In this document: piece by piece, positions 12,975 through 24,879 of the stretch
Layout: the number at the start of each line of letters is the position of its first letter
How positions within the stretch are numbered: position 1 is the stretch's first letter
Source of the DNA: Gracilaria gracilis
Taxonomy: Eukaryota > Rhodophyta > Florideophyceae > Gracilariales > Gracilariaceae
Direction of reading: 5' to 3'
Length of the DNA: 64,000 bases
Assembly: GCA_030374805.1 (NCBI GenBank)
Contig: JARGSG010000010.1
Location: 1 to 64,000, forward strand
The notes under the pieces: model-generated
Told to the model about the DNA's origin: nothing
Seen by the model: the letters and a program-made list of their open reading frames with translations, nothing else
The model's database searches: none
Translations under genes and position numbers: made by a program

Positions 12975-15165
12975 TTAGTCTTTCTGAGCAAATTCCGCCT
13001 GAGGCGTGTGCTCAGTGTTCTGAACCATTGATGCCTGGACAACAGCGGCAGAAGCGTCCACAGTAGCGGTTGAATTTCTCTCTAGAAGGGCACGGGTGTG
13101 AAAGGCCACCATGTTCTGGGCAATCGGAGCCGCAATTGTGCGTGGAATATCCATCTTCGCGCGGATGTACGATGCCATCGGAACAGAAGCCTTCTCTTCA
13201 GGGGAGAGGGCTTCGTAGTTGGCAATGACTTGCGCCCATTCACGCATGGTTAAAACGCACTACGGAGAAGTATGCTCTCGTGTGTAGCAGAGGTGACAGA
13301 TCAATCCAACAATGGCATTGACGTTCCGAGTATTCGAGAATCGCACCGCTGGACGGGAAGCTTTCCAGCCAGGCCGTGAAGCCCGGGTTCCACCGTTCTC
13401 ATATGACATTGGAGGCGGTCGAACTCGCTTCGAATCTGCATACAGCAGTGTATCGTCCGGAGCCGTTTGAAACGAGGCCTCTGTGGTTGAGGGAAGCTCC
13501 GTTGTCGGGATTAAAAGCACGTCGCTACGGGCAAAGTGCACCTGATCATACTCCTTATTGGAGTGTTCATCAGCAAGCATTGACGCCGACGGGGTTCCAG
13601 ATTCCAACATCAACGCTTTAGCGGACTTCAACCGGGTACGCAAGACTCGTGCGCGTAGCGCGTCGCCTTTGGCGCGTGCCTACTGCACTAGTTCCAAGTA
13701 TGTAATCTTACGGTTCTATTCACGGCGACGGGCCACTAGGGTCCGTATAGCCGGGTCTAGTCTATCAAAGAACATGGTACAAACGCTCTTGAGCGGAGAA
13801 AATATTGCCACAACGGTGAAAGTCCTTATTCCGGCGCACCGAGTAATCGGTTTCCGTTTCGCCGGGGCGTTGTTTGGTGTCTCTCAGAGCGAGGATAGCC
13901 GACTAAATGGCGGTGCCAGTGGCATAAGACCTCAGTAGATACTGAACTGCTTCAGGCCAGCAGGTAAACCCTCCTTCAGAGGCACGAGATGAACCTCTTA
14001 CAGAGTTGTACTGATCTTACGCAAGTCCGCGTAGAGAATAGGGCAGCGCGACAAACGCCTGTCCTTCATTCATCCCAAGGATGTCGGCTTCCGCTACAAA
14101 GCGTGATAGGAAATCCAACACCAAGATGGGATCATCGCCTGTAAACAGTTGATTACGGAGCGACAGCTGCATCCGTTTGATACAGTCTTTGACCTTTCCC
14201 GTCCCACGGGGAGTTCTATCCAATGAGAAGTCCTCCAAACGGCAATACCGGTATGACAACAGCTTCTTGTAGAGCAGATTGGTAGGCTTCAACTCTTTTA
14301 ATCCGGAGTGCTTCCTTCCCTTTGAGCGGGCGCGTATCCCACCTTGGGTGGCTGGTGACCGCTTTGAGCGTGACGAACGCTCACGAGGGGTTTCTTCTAC
14401 CAACGAGTCGGACGAATCAGACCCGGTTGACCGCCGTGAAGAAAGAGAAGGTGCTGAAGAATCATAGTCGTAGTTGTTCCGCTCTTTGCGTGATTTGGAT
14501 CCACTGATCTTCTTGTCACGGTGTGAAACAGCAACCGGCTCAGCCGTGCGATTGGCTCCAACCAGGACAGTTTGTTTCACCGTTTCCAAACGGGCGCGGA
14601 GGCGAGTAAACTTCTCAACCACGTTCTCCACGAAATTAGCGGGTCCTCCGAAAGCTTCCAAGAGGGAGTTGACATCACCACGCAATACGCGGAGATCCTC
14701 AGAAAAGTCCTGCAAAGCAGTGTCATCCACCTTCTTTCGGAGTAGGGACAACTTTTTAGCAAGGGTAGCGTGGGCAGCCCGCATAGAGCGGAACTGCTCC
14801 TCCACAGTTAAGTGGAGGGTGTCATTGACAGTAGCCCTCAGAGGGACCTCCGGAGTAGGAGCTACGGAAGGAACGGTACCTCCTACGATAGGGGCGGGAC
14901 CAGCAATGGCAGGAGCCGGTCCATCTCCTCGATGAGGGTTGATTGACGACGTGGGCGGAAATCGAGTGGTCGTTGGCACAGCTTCAGTAGCCGGCATCCC
15001 TTCGCCCCGGGACCGTGAACGGGTGGGAATCCGTGACGGAAGTGGCGGATCCGATCTTCCAGTCTGGCGGCGGGTCTTCGGACGATCTGATTGCGTCATG
15101 AAAAGAACAACCGTACAACAGGATAATCGACAGCCAATTGGCTGGGACTTCCAGTGAACTTCCAA
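12975..15165 (-). pseudogene. Gag of element A
   Basis: Capsid-type protein: an Arg/Ser/Pro-rich N-terminal part, a coiled-coil-like Leu/Lys segment, a Ser/Arg/Asp-rich linker, a capsid core, and a CCHC-type knuckle near 13270-13310. It aligns along its length with the gag of B. Ends just before pol. Broken, about two breaks. Confidence 0.85.
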
Positions 15166-15240
15166 ATGGAGACAAGGGCAAAAGGACTAACCTCGCAACG
15201 AGTGAATTCACGAGTGAATCTTCCGACAAGGACTAATCGT

Positions 15241-15258
15241 TTCTAAGTCGGGAGACCA
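15241..15258 (-). other. Primer-binding site of element A
   Basis: Plus-strand bases TTCTAAGTCGGGAGACCA end in CCA like a tRNA 3' end; the minus strand therefore carries TGG plus complement, two bases inside the 5' LTR. The same 18 bases serve elements B (39685-39702) and C (58421-58438). The tRNA is not identified; its T-loop would be atypical. Confidence 0.85.
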
Positions 15259-15260
15259 CT

Positions 15261-16111
15261 TGTGGAGCAACGCCTTTGGCGGGAAAAGCGCAGGCTTACG
15301 AAGACGTTCGGAATCTTCTCCTCGACAGGACAGCCCAGCGAACGGAGCACTCAGGGAATGACACAGCTAAGCCGGGCGTAAATCCGAGGTCAAACCACAA
15401 CGAAAAGCGTCGGAGCGTGAGGCTGATTAGTAGTCGGTAGAAATCCACGTGTCCACACGGTCACGAAATGAGTCCTCGAAAGAGAGTAGCACGGCAACGA
15501 CAAGGTTTCGGAGACAAGCCACTGCGAACAGGGCAAAAAGGCAAACCCAAAAAGAGGAGAAAGCGAACCACCAGAGTGGAGAAAAGAAAGAAAAAATAAA
15601 GCAAACCCAATACAGGGGCGAGTATACGACAATGGGCCGGAACGAGACAAACAAATAGTGGTTATATCTGAGCGCCGCAACGGTGGGTAACTATACGTAA
15701 ACAACACGGTCGTCACTCCACTTGGAGGTAAACAATCCGCGAAGGCGTAATAGTTAGAGCCAGAAGCCCTTGCTTGGCAAGGGGCAATTTACTTGGGGGA
15801 GCGGTGCTCAACCCTCTAAGTACTGAGCTCGGCGCACCACTGAGAGTGGGCGCGCCGGGCAAAATAATCTATAAACTATCTAAGTAAATACAGCAATGCT
15901 GGGTGCACTGCCTCTGGCATATCCGTGCTACACGTGTGCTCTTCACACCCGCTAAGCGGTGGCTCGAGCCATGAAATCCACGTGTATATGTGTGCAAATT
16001 ACCTCCGCAAAGCGACACGCTAATAGCGGTGTAGCTTATATATAACTACTAAGGCATGATGCGGAAATTAACTAAGTACCTCAAATCGCATCCAAGGAGT
16101 GTTTTCCTTCA
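15261..16111 (-). repeat. 5' LTR of element A (851 bp)
   Basis: Minus strand TGAAGGAAAACACTCC to GTTGCTCCACA, same length as B's 5' LTR. It differs from A's own 3' LTR at many positions, by eye more than from expectations for a single insertion of that age. Confidence 0.9.
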
Positions 16112-16904
16112 AGGAAGTCGTTACTTGAAAAAACGTGATCAAGAAATTGAATCCAAAGAGAGAAAATGTAGTATATGAAGAGCTAAAACAAAGAAATGAA
16201 AAATTTCAAAGCTCATTGAGAGTTTTTGTACGACCAAGAGCGGATAAAACATTACCCAGAAGAGCCAAGAAGTGTAGTACAATAAAACTGCATTGTGTTG
16301 GTGCCAAATGCTTCTTCCTGTATGTTTCTTTACCTGGACTGAAAGCCATTGGTAATCTCTTTTTTATAACTTTTAATTTAGTTTAGTTTTATATTGGTGG
16401 TTTATGACGTTAGATTACTGGGGTCGCCGATGATTTCCCGGTAGATCGGCGTCAGGGCACCTTTTTTTATCTTGTGGTGCATTTGGCCTTGTCTTTTGGG
16501 TAGTATGAAGTCAGGCACTAATAAAACAGTAACTATGCCATTTTGATTACTTGATACTCTACTACTATATATGTTTTACCGCGCGTTGAGGTTTACTATT
16601 GTACACCTACAGAGTATAGACCAGTTGCCCCGCCCTTTGTGCTTGATGGTTTTAGGTGCCCCGGAAACATATTGGTTGTGTCTTTTTCATCTTTAGCTTG
16701 GGCTCTCACATGCTCGCTTTATCAGATGGACCCTACATGTCATCGGTATTTGTGAGATAGAGAGTTCTACGGGTTTCTACAAACCATCTAGTAGATTAAT
16801 TCCAGACGCTGGAATGGCCCTGCTTACTATAAATTTGATGAGCACACTGAAAATGACTGTCGTTTTACAGTATAAGACGCACTGCAATTGTATATAATTT
16901 TAAT
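16112..16904. other. Right flank of element A, no clear gene
   Basis: AT-rich DNA. A plus-strand ORF of 83 codons (16135-16386), rich in Lys/Arg, ends with a GTAATC that could be a 5' splice site, and might be a gene exon cut by A, but it has no recognisable family and no ATG start. Nothing else is supported. Confidence 0.4.
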
Positions 16905-17365
16905 CATGTCGTGGATTAGTTAAAACTTGAGATGCCGACTTTGTGGGGGAATGGGACGACAGGAAATCTGCGAGTGGGTTTCTATTCACGTATACTGGTG
17001 GCTATATCGTGGCGAAGTAAGAAACAAAAAGTTGTTGGAAGCTGTTTAGGTGGTTTTGACTTTTGCAGTTCAAGAAAGGGTTAGATGATAAGACTGGTGA
17101 ACAAACCGCTTGGTTTATATGAGTATGTAGTTTTTTTATGATGGTAATCAAGAAATGATTGCAGTAAGTTATATAGAAGTTGTCAACAAGAAGACAAAGC
17201 ACTTAAAATTGAAATATATTCTGGCATGAGATGCAGTGGAACGTGGACTGGTTAAAATCTTGTATCGCAAGAGTGTATATATTGCGGCAGATATTTTCAC
17301 AAAGTACCACAACAAGAAGCAATAAAGCCGTCTCTGCGAAATGGTTGAACTTGATCTGGTGCGTT
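16905..17365 (+). mobile_element. Fossil Ty1/copia RNase H fragment
   Basis: Translation of the plus strand, with many breaks, shows the conserved copia RNase H layout: a DADFVGEWDDRKSASGFLF segment near 16930-16990 (copia consensus DADWAG-DDRKSTSG), a K-KKQKVVG segment, and NKKTKHLKLKYI followed by ADIFTKYH near 17180-17310 (consensus SRTKHIDIRYH ... ADILTKPL). This is an old, heavily decayed copia remnant with no LTR that I can find. It is unrelated by position to the copia element at the right end of the window. Confidence 0.65.
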
Positions 17366-19604
17366 TGGAACAATAGAAAGTGTGGAGAGATTTACACGAC
17401 CTAGTGGAACTTTTTGGTGCAAGAATTTGTGATATAATTTTGTACAACACAAGTAGCTAGACGGGTTTAGCTAAACGTTCCAAACGGGCTGCAACAAAGC
17501 ACCCAAAATGCAAAAGTTTGTGCATTTGTGTGACTTAGTGGCTGGAAGCCAACAATGCATAAGTAGCAGCTAGTGACAATAAACTAGGATGAGTGGAACT
17601 ATTTGATTTAAACTTCGGGACTACAGTACACCCTGATAGTGAAGCTCCTACTAACAAACGAGCTGAGCTAATTAAGAGCTAATCGACTATTTTTCTTAAA
17701 GCAAAACATATTTTAAAGCAGCAACAAGCTGCTTTTTGGCAGTTCAATCTCGCCTTTTGGTCCACTCCTGGAATGTACCGCTTATATTAAATCACCCTTT
17801 TTTTCTTGACAGAAAGTAAAACGGCGAAATAGAAAAATATAAAACAATGCGCAGTGTCACACGGAGCATTTTTGTTCCTTTTCGGATATGAACTCTTCAT
17901 TATATCACTATTATTCCAACAAATTAAAATTCAAAGAAAAAACCAACCTTGGATGGGCTTATCTAAAGATTTTCTGTAGTACACATCCAATTAATGCTGT
18001 CAAACTCATAAGCGCAACTCTTCTTTAACATTGGTACCAAAATACACTACTTGCGCCAATAAATGAAAAATAACTACTGCATCTTAGAAATTTTTTCAAA
18101 AGACCTTCGCAATACCTTGTATTTGTTTTTATTCAAACATGCAACGCATTGGGTTTCTCCGAAGAGTTAAGTCTAATTAAAAAGCCTTTCGCAGTTGGAC
18201 GTATTATCTGTATTTTTAAAATTGTTCCTTCTTCAGTATTTGAGAAGCTGTTTGAAATTGAAGGTAACTTTTTTTAATAACAAACTCCTATTTTACTATC
18301 TTTTTTTGCACTGGAGCTTCGCGTTTTTTTAACTTTGAGAAGTTTACTTCGCAAAGCTCTGATATCTTTCTACCCAAGGCAGATAACGGGAAGGTCAGAA
18401 TTCATCCACCACATAGTATTAGGCAATGTAACATTTTAAAGGACGCCTGCTTGCTCCTTTCTTGCATTCCATTTCGATCCATCTGATGTTCATCCAGCGC
18501 AGCTCAGTAGTGTCGTCAATTTTGATCGAGTACTTCCGACGAGGAAATAGCTTGTCTGTGGTAAAATGGAGATCCAAAACTTGATGTAGGTGTTGAACAA
18601 ATCGAATACACCATTACATTCCCTGCACATCTCCCAAAGTCATGACGAAAACTACTTCATATACCAAAACAATTGAAAAATAGTTGAGCTAGTAGCTTTA
18701 TGCTCTCTCATGACACAGGGCGTGCAGTTCCCCATTTGAACCTTTCTATAACAACTACACAAGCTTTCCCCCCAAAGCGCGATCCTCTAAACCCCATCTT
18801 TACCCTTTTATCTAACACGATGAAGGCCGCAGCATCGTGACATGAAGAGCATTCCACATATTTTTACAGTTGGCTATTCTATTGGCGTTTCACTTTTCGA
18901 TATTACCGCCAGGAATGTAGCGCTACATAGTACTCTGAGTTGTCGACGAAGTGAACAAGGAAGTTGGACCGTGCAATTTTGATTACAGTTCCCAACTGAA
19001 TGTGGTTCGTAGGATGTGGCACCGCGTGAAGCCATAGAATAGCTGTAAACAGACTGGCATTTCCAGGACACGCAGAAGTATATTTATTTAACCTGTAGCA
19101 AGCGCCCAAGCGCAAGATGTTCTGTTGTGCTCGTCGCGCGAGCCGATCAACAGGTTCCTGATCTGCCTACGGTGAGAACCATCACGCGAACAGCTAACAG
19201 CATCTCCATCCCCGCGCTTAGCTTGTTACGATTTCAAAAGCCACCCACCCGCCCTGCAATATTGGGTGGAGACCGTGGGAACAGCTTGTCTCTAGTGGAG
19301 ACCGCTGGATGCGAAGAGTTATTCTCTTACGCATTGTGTATATACCTTATAGGCATTCACACTCCCTCCCTGTCCAGACATTAAAGATCTTACGCTACAA
19401 GCGTCGTATAGGCGAACAATAATTAAATAGAGCTTGCGATTTGCGATCAGTTTACTTGAATGGTTTCCTTCCTTTCTATTTCTAATGACCAGCACTTCTT
19501 AGCCAAACAGGGATACCATATTTGACTTCTCATCTTTTGTAGAAGATCCTACAAACCGCTATATGCTCCCAATATTTGGATGATGGAAATTCTAATCCGC
19601 ACCA
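17366..19604. other. Intergenic AT-rich DNA, nothing seen
   Basis: About 2.2 kb of AT-rich sequence with only short ORFs on both strands. No RNA gene, inverted repeat or recognisable protein was found by reading. Confidence 0.5.
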
Positions 19605-20618
19605 CTAGGTACGCCGAGCGTAGTGGGTGCGTCGATGAGCCCGGTAGCTTGCCTCATCAGTAGTTGTGAACCGGCATTCGTGGCAATGACGAACGCCTCC
19701 GTCGTCGTGATGATCCCTCACATGTGTCGCAACCGTCCTTTTATGCCGAAAACGTCTTCCACAGTACGGGCATGTCATTGACGAATTTGGAAGGCCTCCA
19801 CTTGGTGAACTCAGACTCGAAACCCCCGCATTGGATGTAGGGGCAGCTGCTCGAGAACTGGTACCCGGAACGACAGCCGCCTGAGCCCTGACTCTATTTC
19901 TACAAGTACCTATATGATCCAAGTATTGGGATGAGGGCACATTCAAGCCGCAAAGCTCACAGGTACTGGGAGCGACGTGATCGCGTCGATGGGCCCGGAA
20001 GCTCGCGTTATCAGTAGCTGTGAACCTGCATTCATAGCAATGACGAATATTGCCCTCATCGTGACGCTCCCTCACATGTGCTGACAGAGACCCCTTACTC
20101 TCATAATCTCTTTGGCAGTACGGACATTTGACTAACGAAATTGAAAGTCCCTCATCTAGAGATCTCAAAAAAATCGAACGACGGGCATTGGATGGAGGTA
20201 CAGCTGCCCGAACAGAACTTCCCACCACGGCTGCAGCCTGAGCTCCAACTGCCCCTGCAGCAGCAAGCGCGGAAGCAGAATGTGGCTCAGCCGGTGCCCA
20301 TGTGTGCGCCGAACTCGGCATTGTACCTTGAGATGCAGCACCGCCCAAACTCTGACACAAAAGTGCACCCTCGTTCAACATAGCAGCGTCTGGAGGCACC
20401 CATGGCTGGTTTCCAGCTGCGAGCACTACAGGGCCTGCTGGAGTCATTACCACCAGGTCGGATGACTGATTTCGTCTATGCCTTTGACGTTGGTTTGACT
20501 TTTTATCCGCGCCTCCTTTGGCGATCCCGAAGTCCTTTCCAGCCCTGGGAGGTCTCCTGCCATCGCCTCCGGAGGAACTTCCTGGATAAGAGCTCATGAT
20601 TCGATACCACAGTTGCAA
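19605..20618 (-). CDS. C2H2 zinc-finger protein with a duplicated finger module
   Basis: A 337-residue intronless ORF. The N-terminal 120 residues are low-complexity (Gly/Arg/Lys, then Pro/Ala). Fingers: C165-C168-H181-H186 and C194-C197-H210-H214, then a CCHC-like finger C220-C223-H235-C239, then C283-C286-H299-H304 and C312-C315-H328-H332. Fingers 1-2 and 4-5 are the same module duplicated with its Ala/Ser-rich leader (VVGSSVRAA / VVPGTSSRAA), each with CPYC, HVR-RH/HH and H-C-ECRFT-TD-AS-RAHRR. Likely a nuclear DNA- or RNA-binding protein; the target is unknown. Met8 (MSSYPGSS) could be the true start rather than Met1. No transposase domain is present, so a host gene is favoured, though a transposon-derived factor is possible. 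Confidence 0.75.
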   Translation of the reverse strand: MQLWYRIMSSYPGSSSGGDGRRPPRAGKDFGIAKGGADKKSNQRQRHRRNQSSDLVVMTPAGPVVLAAGNQPWVPPDAAMLNEGALLCQSLGGAASQGTMPSSAHTWAPAEPHSASALAAAGAVGAQAAAVVGSSVRAAVPPSNARRSIFLRSLDEGLSISLVKCPYCQRDYESKGSLSAHVRERHDEGNIRHCYECRFTATDNASFRAHRRDHVAPSTCELCGLNVPSSQYLDHIGTCRNRVRAQAAVVPGTSSRAAAPTSNAGVSSLSSPSGGLPNSSMTCPYCGRRFRHKRTVATHVRDHHDDGGVRHCHECRFTTTDEASYRAHRRTHYARRT

Positions 20619-23600
20619 GAAGGGTTCGAACTCGTTTCAAAGCTAGGGACTGATCAATTTCAGAGAATAGGAAACCAGTTGATGAGGCTATTGCCGAGTG
20701 AAGAAGTCTTTTTAATAATGCTTCACCTCGAAGTTTTTAAGCTTTAGATCAGAGCTCTTGCCAGACATTTGATAGGCTGTAAAATGATCGAATGCTACCG
20801 TGAATGTATATTGGCAAGCGTCATAACTAAATGCATCTTGAAGAAGTTCTATTACTGATGCATGAGTTGGTACCTTAGCTTTTTACATTTTTGTCTCACC
20901 AAACACACAGGCATGCTACTAGAGCATTAATTTTCATGATTTGGAGAACACCAAAAAAAAATGTAGTAGTTAACCTCAACTCTCAACTCATGAAATCGTA
21001 ATTTGAATATAAAAACACCACTCAAGTATTCATAAACTCCCTGGAAAAGGATATTTTCGAAACGACGTTGAAGAACGTATATTTGGGTGCATTTCTCATA
21101 CGGGTAGTAGGTGAAGCGACCGGTAGAGTTGTGTTATTCGAATGGATCTTGAACTAGTTGGTCCTTTGAGACCGATATTGTCCTTGAATTAAAAAGTCGA
21201 ATTGATTTTGACTCCTGCTCCCGTGAGTGGGTTTGGTAGTGAAGGAATCCGTTTGCTGAAGAACCGCGATTAGAGTGGGGAGGGCTGCGATGGATTCCGC
21301 CTCCCCGTGGTGCAGCTGGATAGCAGATTGGGCGCCAACGCGGCCCCGATCCGTGAACCGAATGGATCCATCAGGCGGACTCGGGATGTCCTTAAACTCG
21401 CATGGGCAGCCGGCGCACCGGTCGCCTCTCCGGACAGGGAATGTCGCTATACTCGGCCACGCGATCGGTCAGCTTGCCGATCGCCATCACTGACCTGGGT
21501 GGTACGTCGCTAAAAGGCCCCCGGCTAGCTGCACGGACGCAGCAGGCCGCAAGCCGATCACCGAAGAACGATCCTACCGTTGTTTCCCTGACTTTCCCTC
21601 TACATAGAGTGATCACTCCTACGGAGGCAACCGTGTGAGGGGTTTTTCCAGGGGTTTCCTTTGGAGAATTTACGACGCATTTACCTAGGGGCGGAGAACG
21701 ATGTGAAGCCACTGGCTGTTCTCTCATCTAGTCTCGCCAACGAAAGGAGGTCTGGATGGAAGAATGCCGTCATGATCTCTTATACGGCACAATGTCGAAC
21801 GTGCAGAGCGACTTGTCGGGTGTGCCCCTTTGCCGACGAGCTCTTGAGAGGATGAACGAATGGTGCAGGTGAGAAGGACAAAGAATGAAAAGGCGATAAA
21901 CGTCGGTACCGAAATGCTCACGCAGTCGAGAACACGTTAGAGGTTTAATGGATCCTCTAGAAAACAAGGTAGTCGCTAAGTGAGCGTAACACAGTTGCAG
22001 ATTTGCAGCCAGTGGCTAGGTTTTCGCTAGGAAGCATTATAGATCGTTGGGGGTATCCAGCAAACCCACGCGTTACGGGGAATTAGCGTACGCGCTCATA
22101 ATAAAGAAGAAGAGGAAGAAGAGTGGGGAGGACAGAGTTGGTCTTCTCCTTATGCCGTTTGCTGTGGTACTCAGTACAGTAGTCAGAAATACGCCCTTGT
22201 GAAACCTTAAAACTTCAGACATAATCTCGTGACGATCCAACGAAAGGCGAAGATAAAAGTGAAATAGTTCATAGAAAAATGGAGATCTTTTGGAGTTTAG
22301 CGCAGCAGGCGTTTGCTGTTGGTGGTTCAAAAGGCCATTTTGGTGGATATGTTACAGAGTTTAACTGTACTCGATTTCAAAGCATTGTGATCAAGCTTAT
22401 AGCTTGGGTATCAATATGAATTGTGGGATTATGAGTAAAAGCGTTAGGATTAGTTGAATGTGGCGCCTGGGACTATTATCCAATCATGAGATAAACATTT
22501 TATACTTTGAATACCTCGAGCAATCTAGGCATCAGCGTCACCGTCTATGTAGCGCCCACGACAGCATCTGAACATACGTTTATATGCGAGCCGGCGAACG
22601 CGAAGAGGAGGACCGGGAAATGGTAAACTTTCAATTGTATTGCTGAACTTTTAATTAGCGCTGCGAGAAGGCAGCTTCTCGAAGCCCTGATACAGCGAGT
22701 AGCAGTAATACACGTTAACAACGCTTTACACGTTTCCAAAGCACTCCAGCAGTGCTGCACAATAATCGCCCCCTTCGCTCAGCCTTAAAAATGATTTATT
22801 TTTCTTTCTCCAAAATTCGGATATACTGTCTGTTTATATCACCTCACTACCCAACATATGAGAAGGCAAGAAAGAAACATTTATCTGTCGTTTCTTCGTT
22901 TTGCATTTACTATTAGTTTGAAACGAAAAGCATTTCTTCTTTACACTCTCTACAAATACTTATCACAACAGCATTAAATACCGGTCGAATCAAGCTTAGT
23001 ATTTGAAAAGATTACAACGTTAAGGACATTGGGCATATTAACAAATCTTAAACAGAGCTAAATTCTTTTAAATTCTCTATACTCTAGAACGTTGTTGGCC
23101 CATTGCGGTTCGCGTTTCGCACGTACGGGTTCAGGATGGGAGCTACTCCCTATGGGAGTAGCTCTAAGGTGCAGGCAAGAGGTTGGGCACCTGAGAAGGT
23201 CCGCTGTAGATACGGATGCACCCGGATCTCCAGAGTGGAGACCCTGAATCTTTATTATGTATGTAGTGTCTTGGTTCTGCTACCCACGTCTACGAGACAT
23301 GGGTGGCTGATGATGTGGCTGATGATTTGAATGTGCATTCAAACCTGCGTAGGTTGCATGTACGCAATTGAGCGCTACCAAGTCAATTGCGTAAACTTTA
23401 ATAGCATCTCTCGCGATGCCACCGCTCGTCACGATCACCTTGCGACTAAGGTGTATTCACAAACGTCTCAGTGAGACGCTCTCACGGTAAAACGCTACAT
23501 GTTTGAACGAGATATTCAACCAACGTATCTCATGCACGTATTTCATACAAAACTCTCAACCATTAAAGCTTGTAGCAACAACCTAAACCGCTCCTGGAGC

Positions 23601-24862
23601 TTAAACGGCTCCGGGAGCTTAGCGAAAAGGAGCTTTGTCAACGAACAAAAGCTCAAACGTGCATTTTCACGAATCTCTCTGTCTGGAAGAGCGCACGTTC
23701 ATGCGCTTCGAAGGTGAGTGCGTTGAGTGTGGGTACCCACCGCTTCGCACCCCCACAAATTCCCGCGAGGGAGGAAATGGGACCTGAAATGCCGAATATG
23801 CAATCTACGGGAAGCCATATCTCTTAAATGCTGCGTGCACTTGGCATTGGGTGTAGGATGCAGAAAGTCAACACCCAAGAAGTAGGTTGATGAGCTAAGA
23901 AACGAAGACAGTTACTGTATCCCATCCTTCCATGCCTTGCAAGATGAACTTGCAAGGTTGCATTATAACCTGGCTGACATTCTTGGCTAAGTATGTAGCA
24001 GCTGAAGTTCTCGTATCGTGATCAATTATCGTGGGTAGCGAAACGTCAAAATTTACATCACATGATCATTTTCCGTTCTCTCCAACACTAGTTACTATGC
24101 CACCTCTTCCAATTGAGGGTTTCTTTTAGGTTACTTTCTTCACCACAACAGAGAATGGCCCAGTTCCCGCAAAGTATAAGTACTCCCCATGCCCCCTCCG
24201 CATACCATTCTCCTCTCCTTCACAGATTTCTTAACGAGTCGCTGTTCAACACTTAATATCGCCATGAAGAACCACTTCGCAGTGTCACCGTTTTATCCGC
24301 TCTGCTCACCCTCCAAGCAGTCGCATTCACCACTGGGTACTCCGTCGGATCAGCACACCACCATGGGCATGCTCCTCATCAACTCAAGTTCCACAAATGC
24401 ATGTATTCGCCGTTTCACAAGTCTGTTGGCCTTTTTAGTGTCGGCAGCCAGCAACGAAATGGGCGAGAGTAAACCGTTAATAATATCAGGATCGAAACTC
24501 CGGGTCCACATACTCAGTTAAGTGGTGCTGCATCAAGGCAGTCCATGTGCACCATTGCGGAGAGAGCCATCCGGAGACTCCTCCCTCATCGGTTAGCATG
24601 TAAGAAGGAGTTACGCTGGCCGAAGAACAAGGTCACCATCCGCATGCCCTCTTAGATTGTTCTCCAACGTTCCGTGCTGCAAGAAGTTCTTCACGTATGT
24701 ACATGCCTCTTTGAAGTGCGGAAGGAAAAGGTTGGAAGTTTACGGAGGCACTCCGTCTTGCAGTCGCCGCGTTTCTCGCGGATGGGGTCGTGACAAGACA
24801 AGAAGCAAAACTGAATTCTTGTGCAATGTCCATTTCTGTGAAACCGCCTTGCCCCCCGCCAT
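20619..24862. other. Long intergenic region, no supported gene
   Basis: About 4.2 kb. Mostly AT-rich, with a GC-richer block at about 21230-21900 that has overlapping ORFs of 65-111 codons on both strands but no recognisable product. A plus-strand reading at about 24270-24460 has a hydrophobic stretch (VTVLSALLTLQAVAF) followed by His-rich sequence, and might be a decayed exon of a secreted protein. No tRNA, rRNA or tandem repeat was seen. Confidence 0.45.
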
Positions 24863-24879
24863 TGCAAATGTAATCGTAA

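Larger units (their letters stand above)
4657..16111 (-). mobile_element. Ty3/gypsy chromovirus A (11.5 kb, two LTRs)
   Basis: Minus-strand element with 5' LTR at 15261-16111, primer-binding site, gag, pol with protease, RT, RNase H, integrase and chromodomain, an antisense ORF, and 3' LTR at 4657-5509. The flanks do not form a target-site duplication: AGTTC on the left, AGGAA on the right. By eye its 3' LTR is closer to the LTRs of element B than to its own 5' LTR, so it may be a recombinant between two copies. Broken, with roughly half a dozen breaks across its genes. Much of gag-pol is near-identical to element B. Confidence 0.9.

Noticed and set aside
14474-14935. 153-codon ORF antisense to gag of element A
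   Set aside because: The same opposite frame is open in B because gag is Ser/Arg-rich; it is a shadow of gag.
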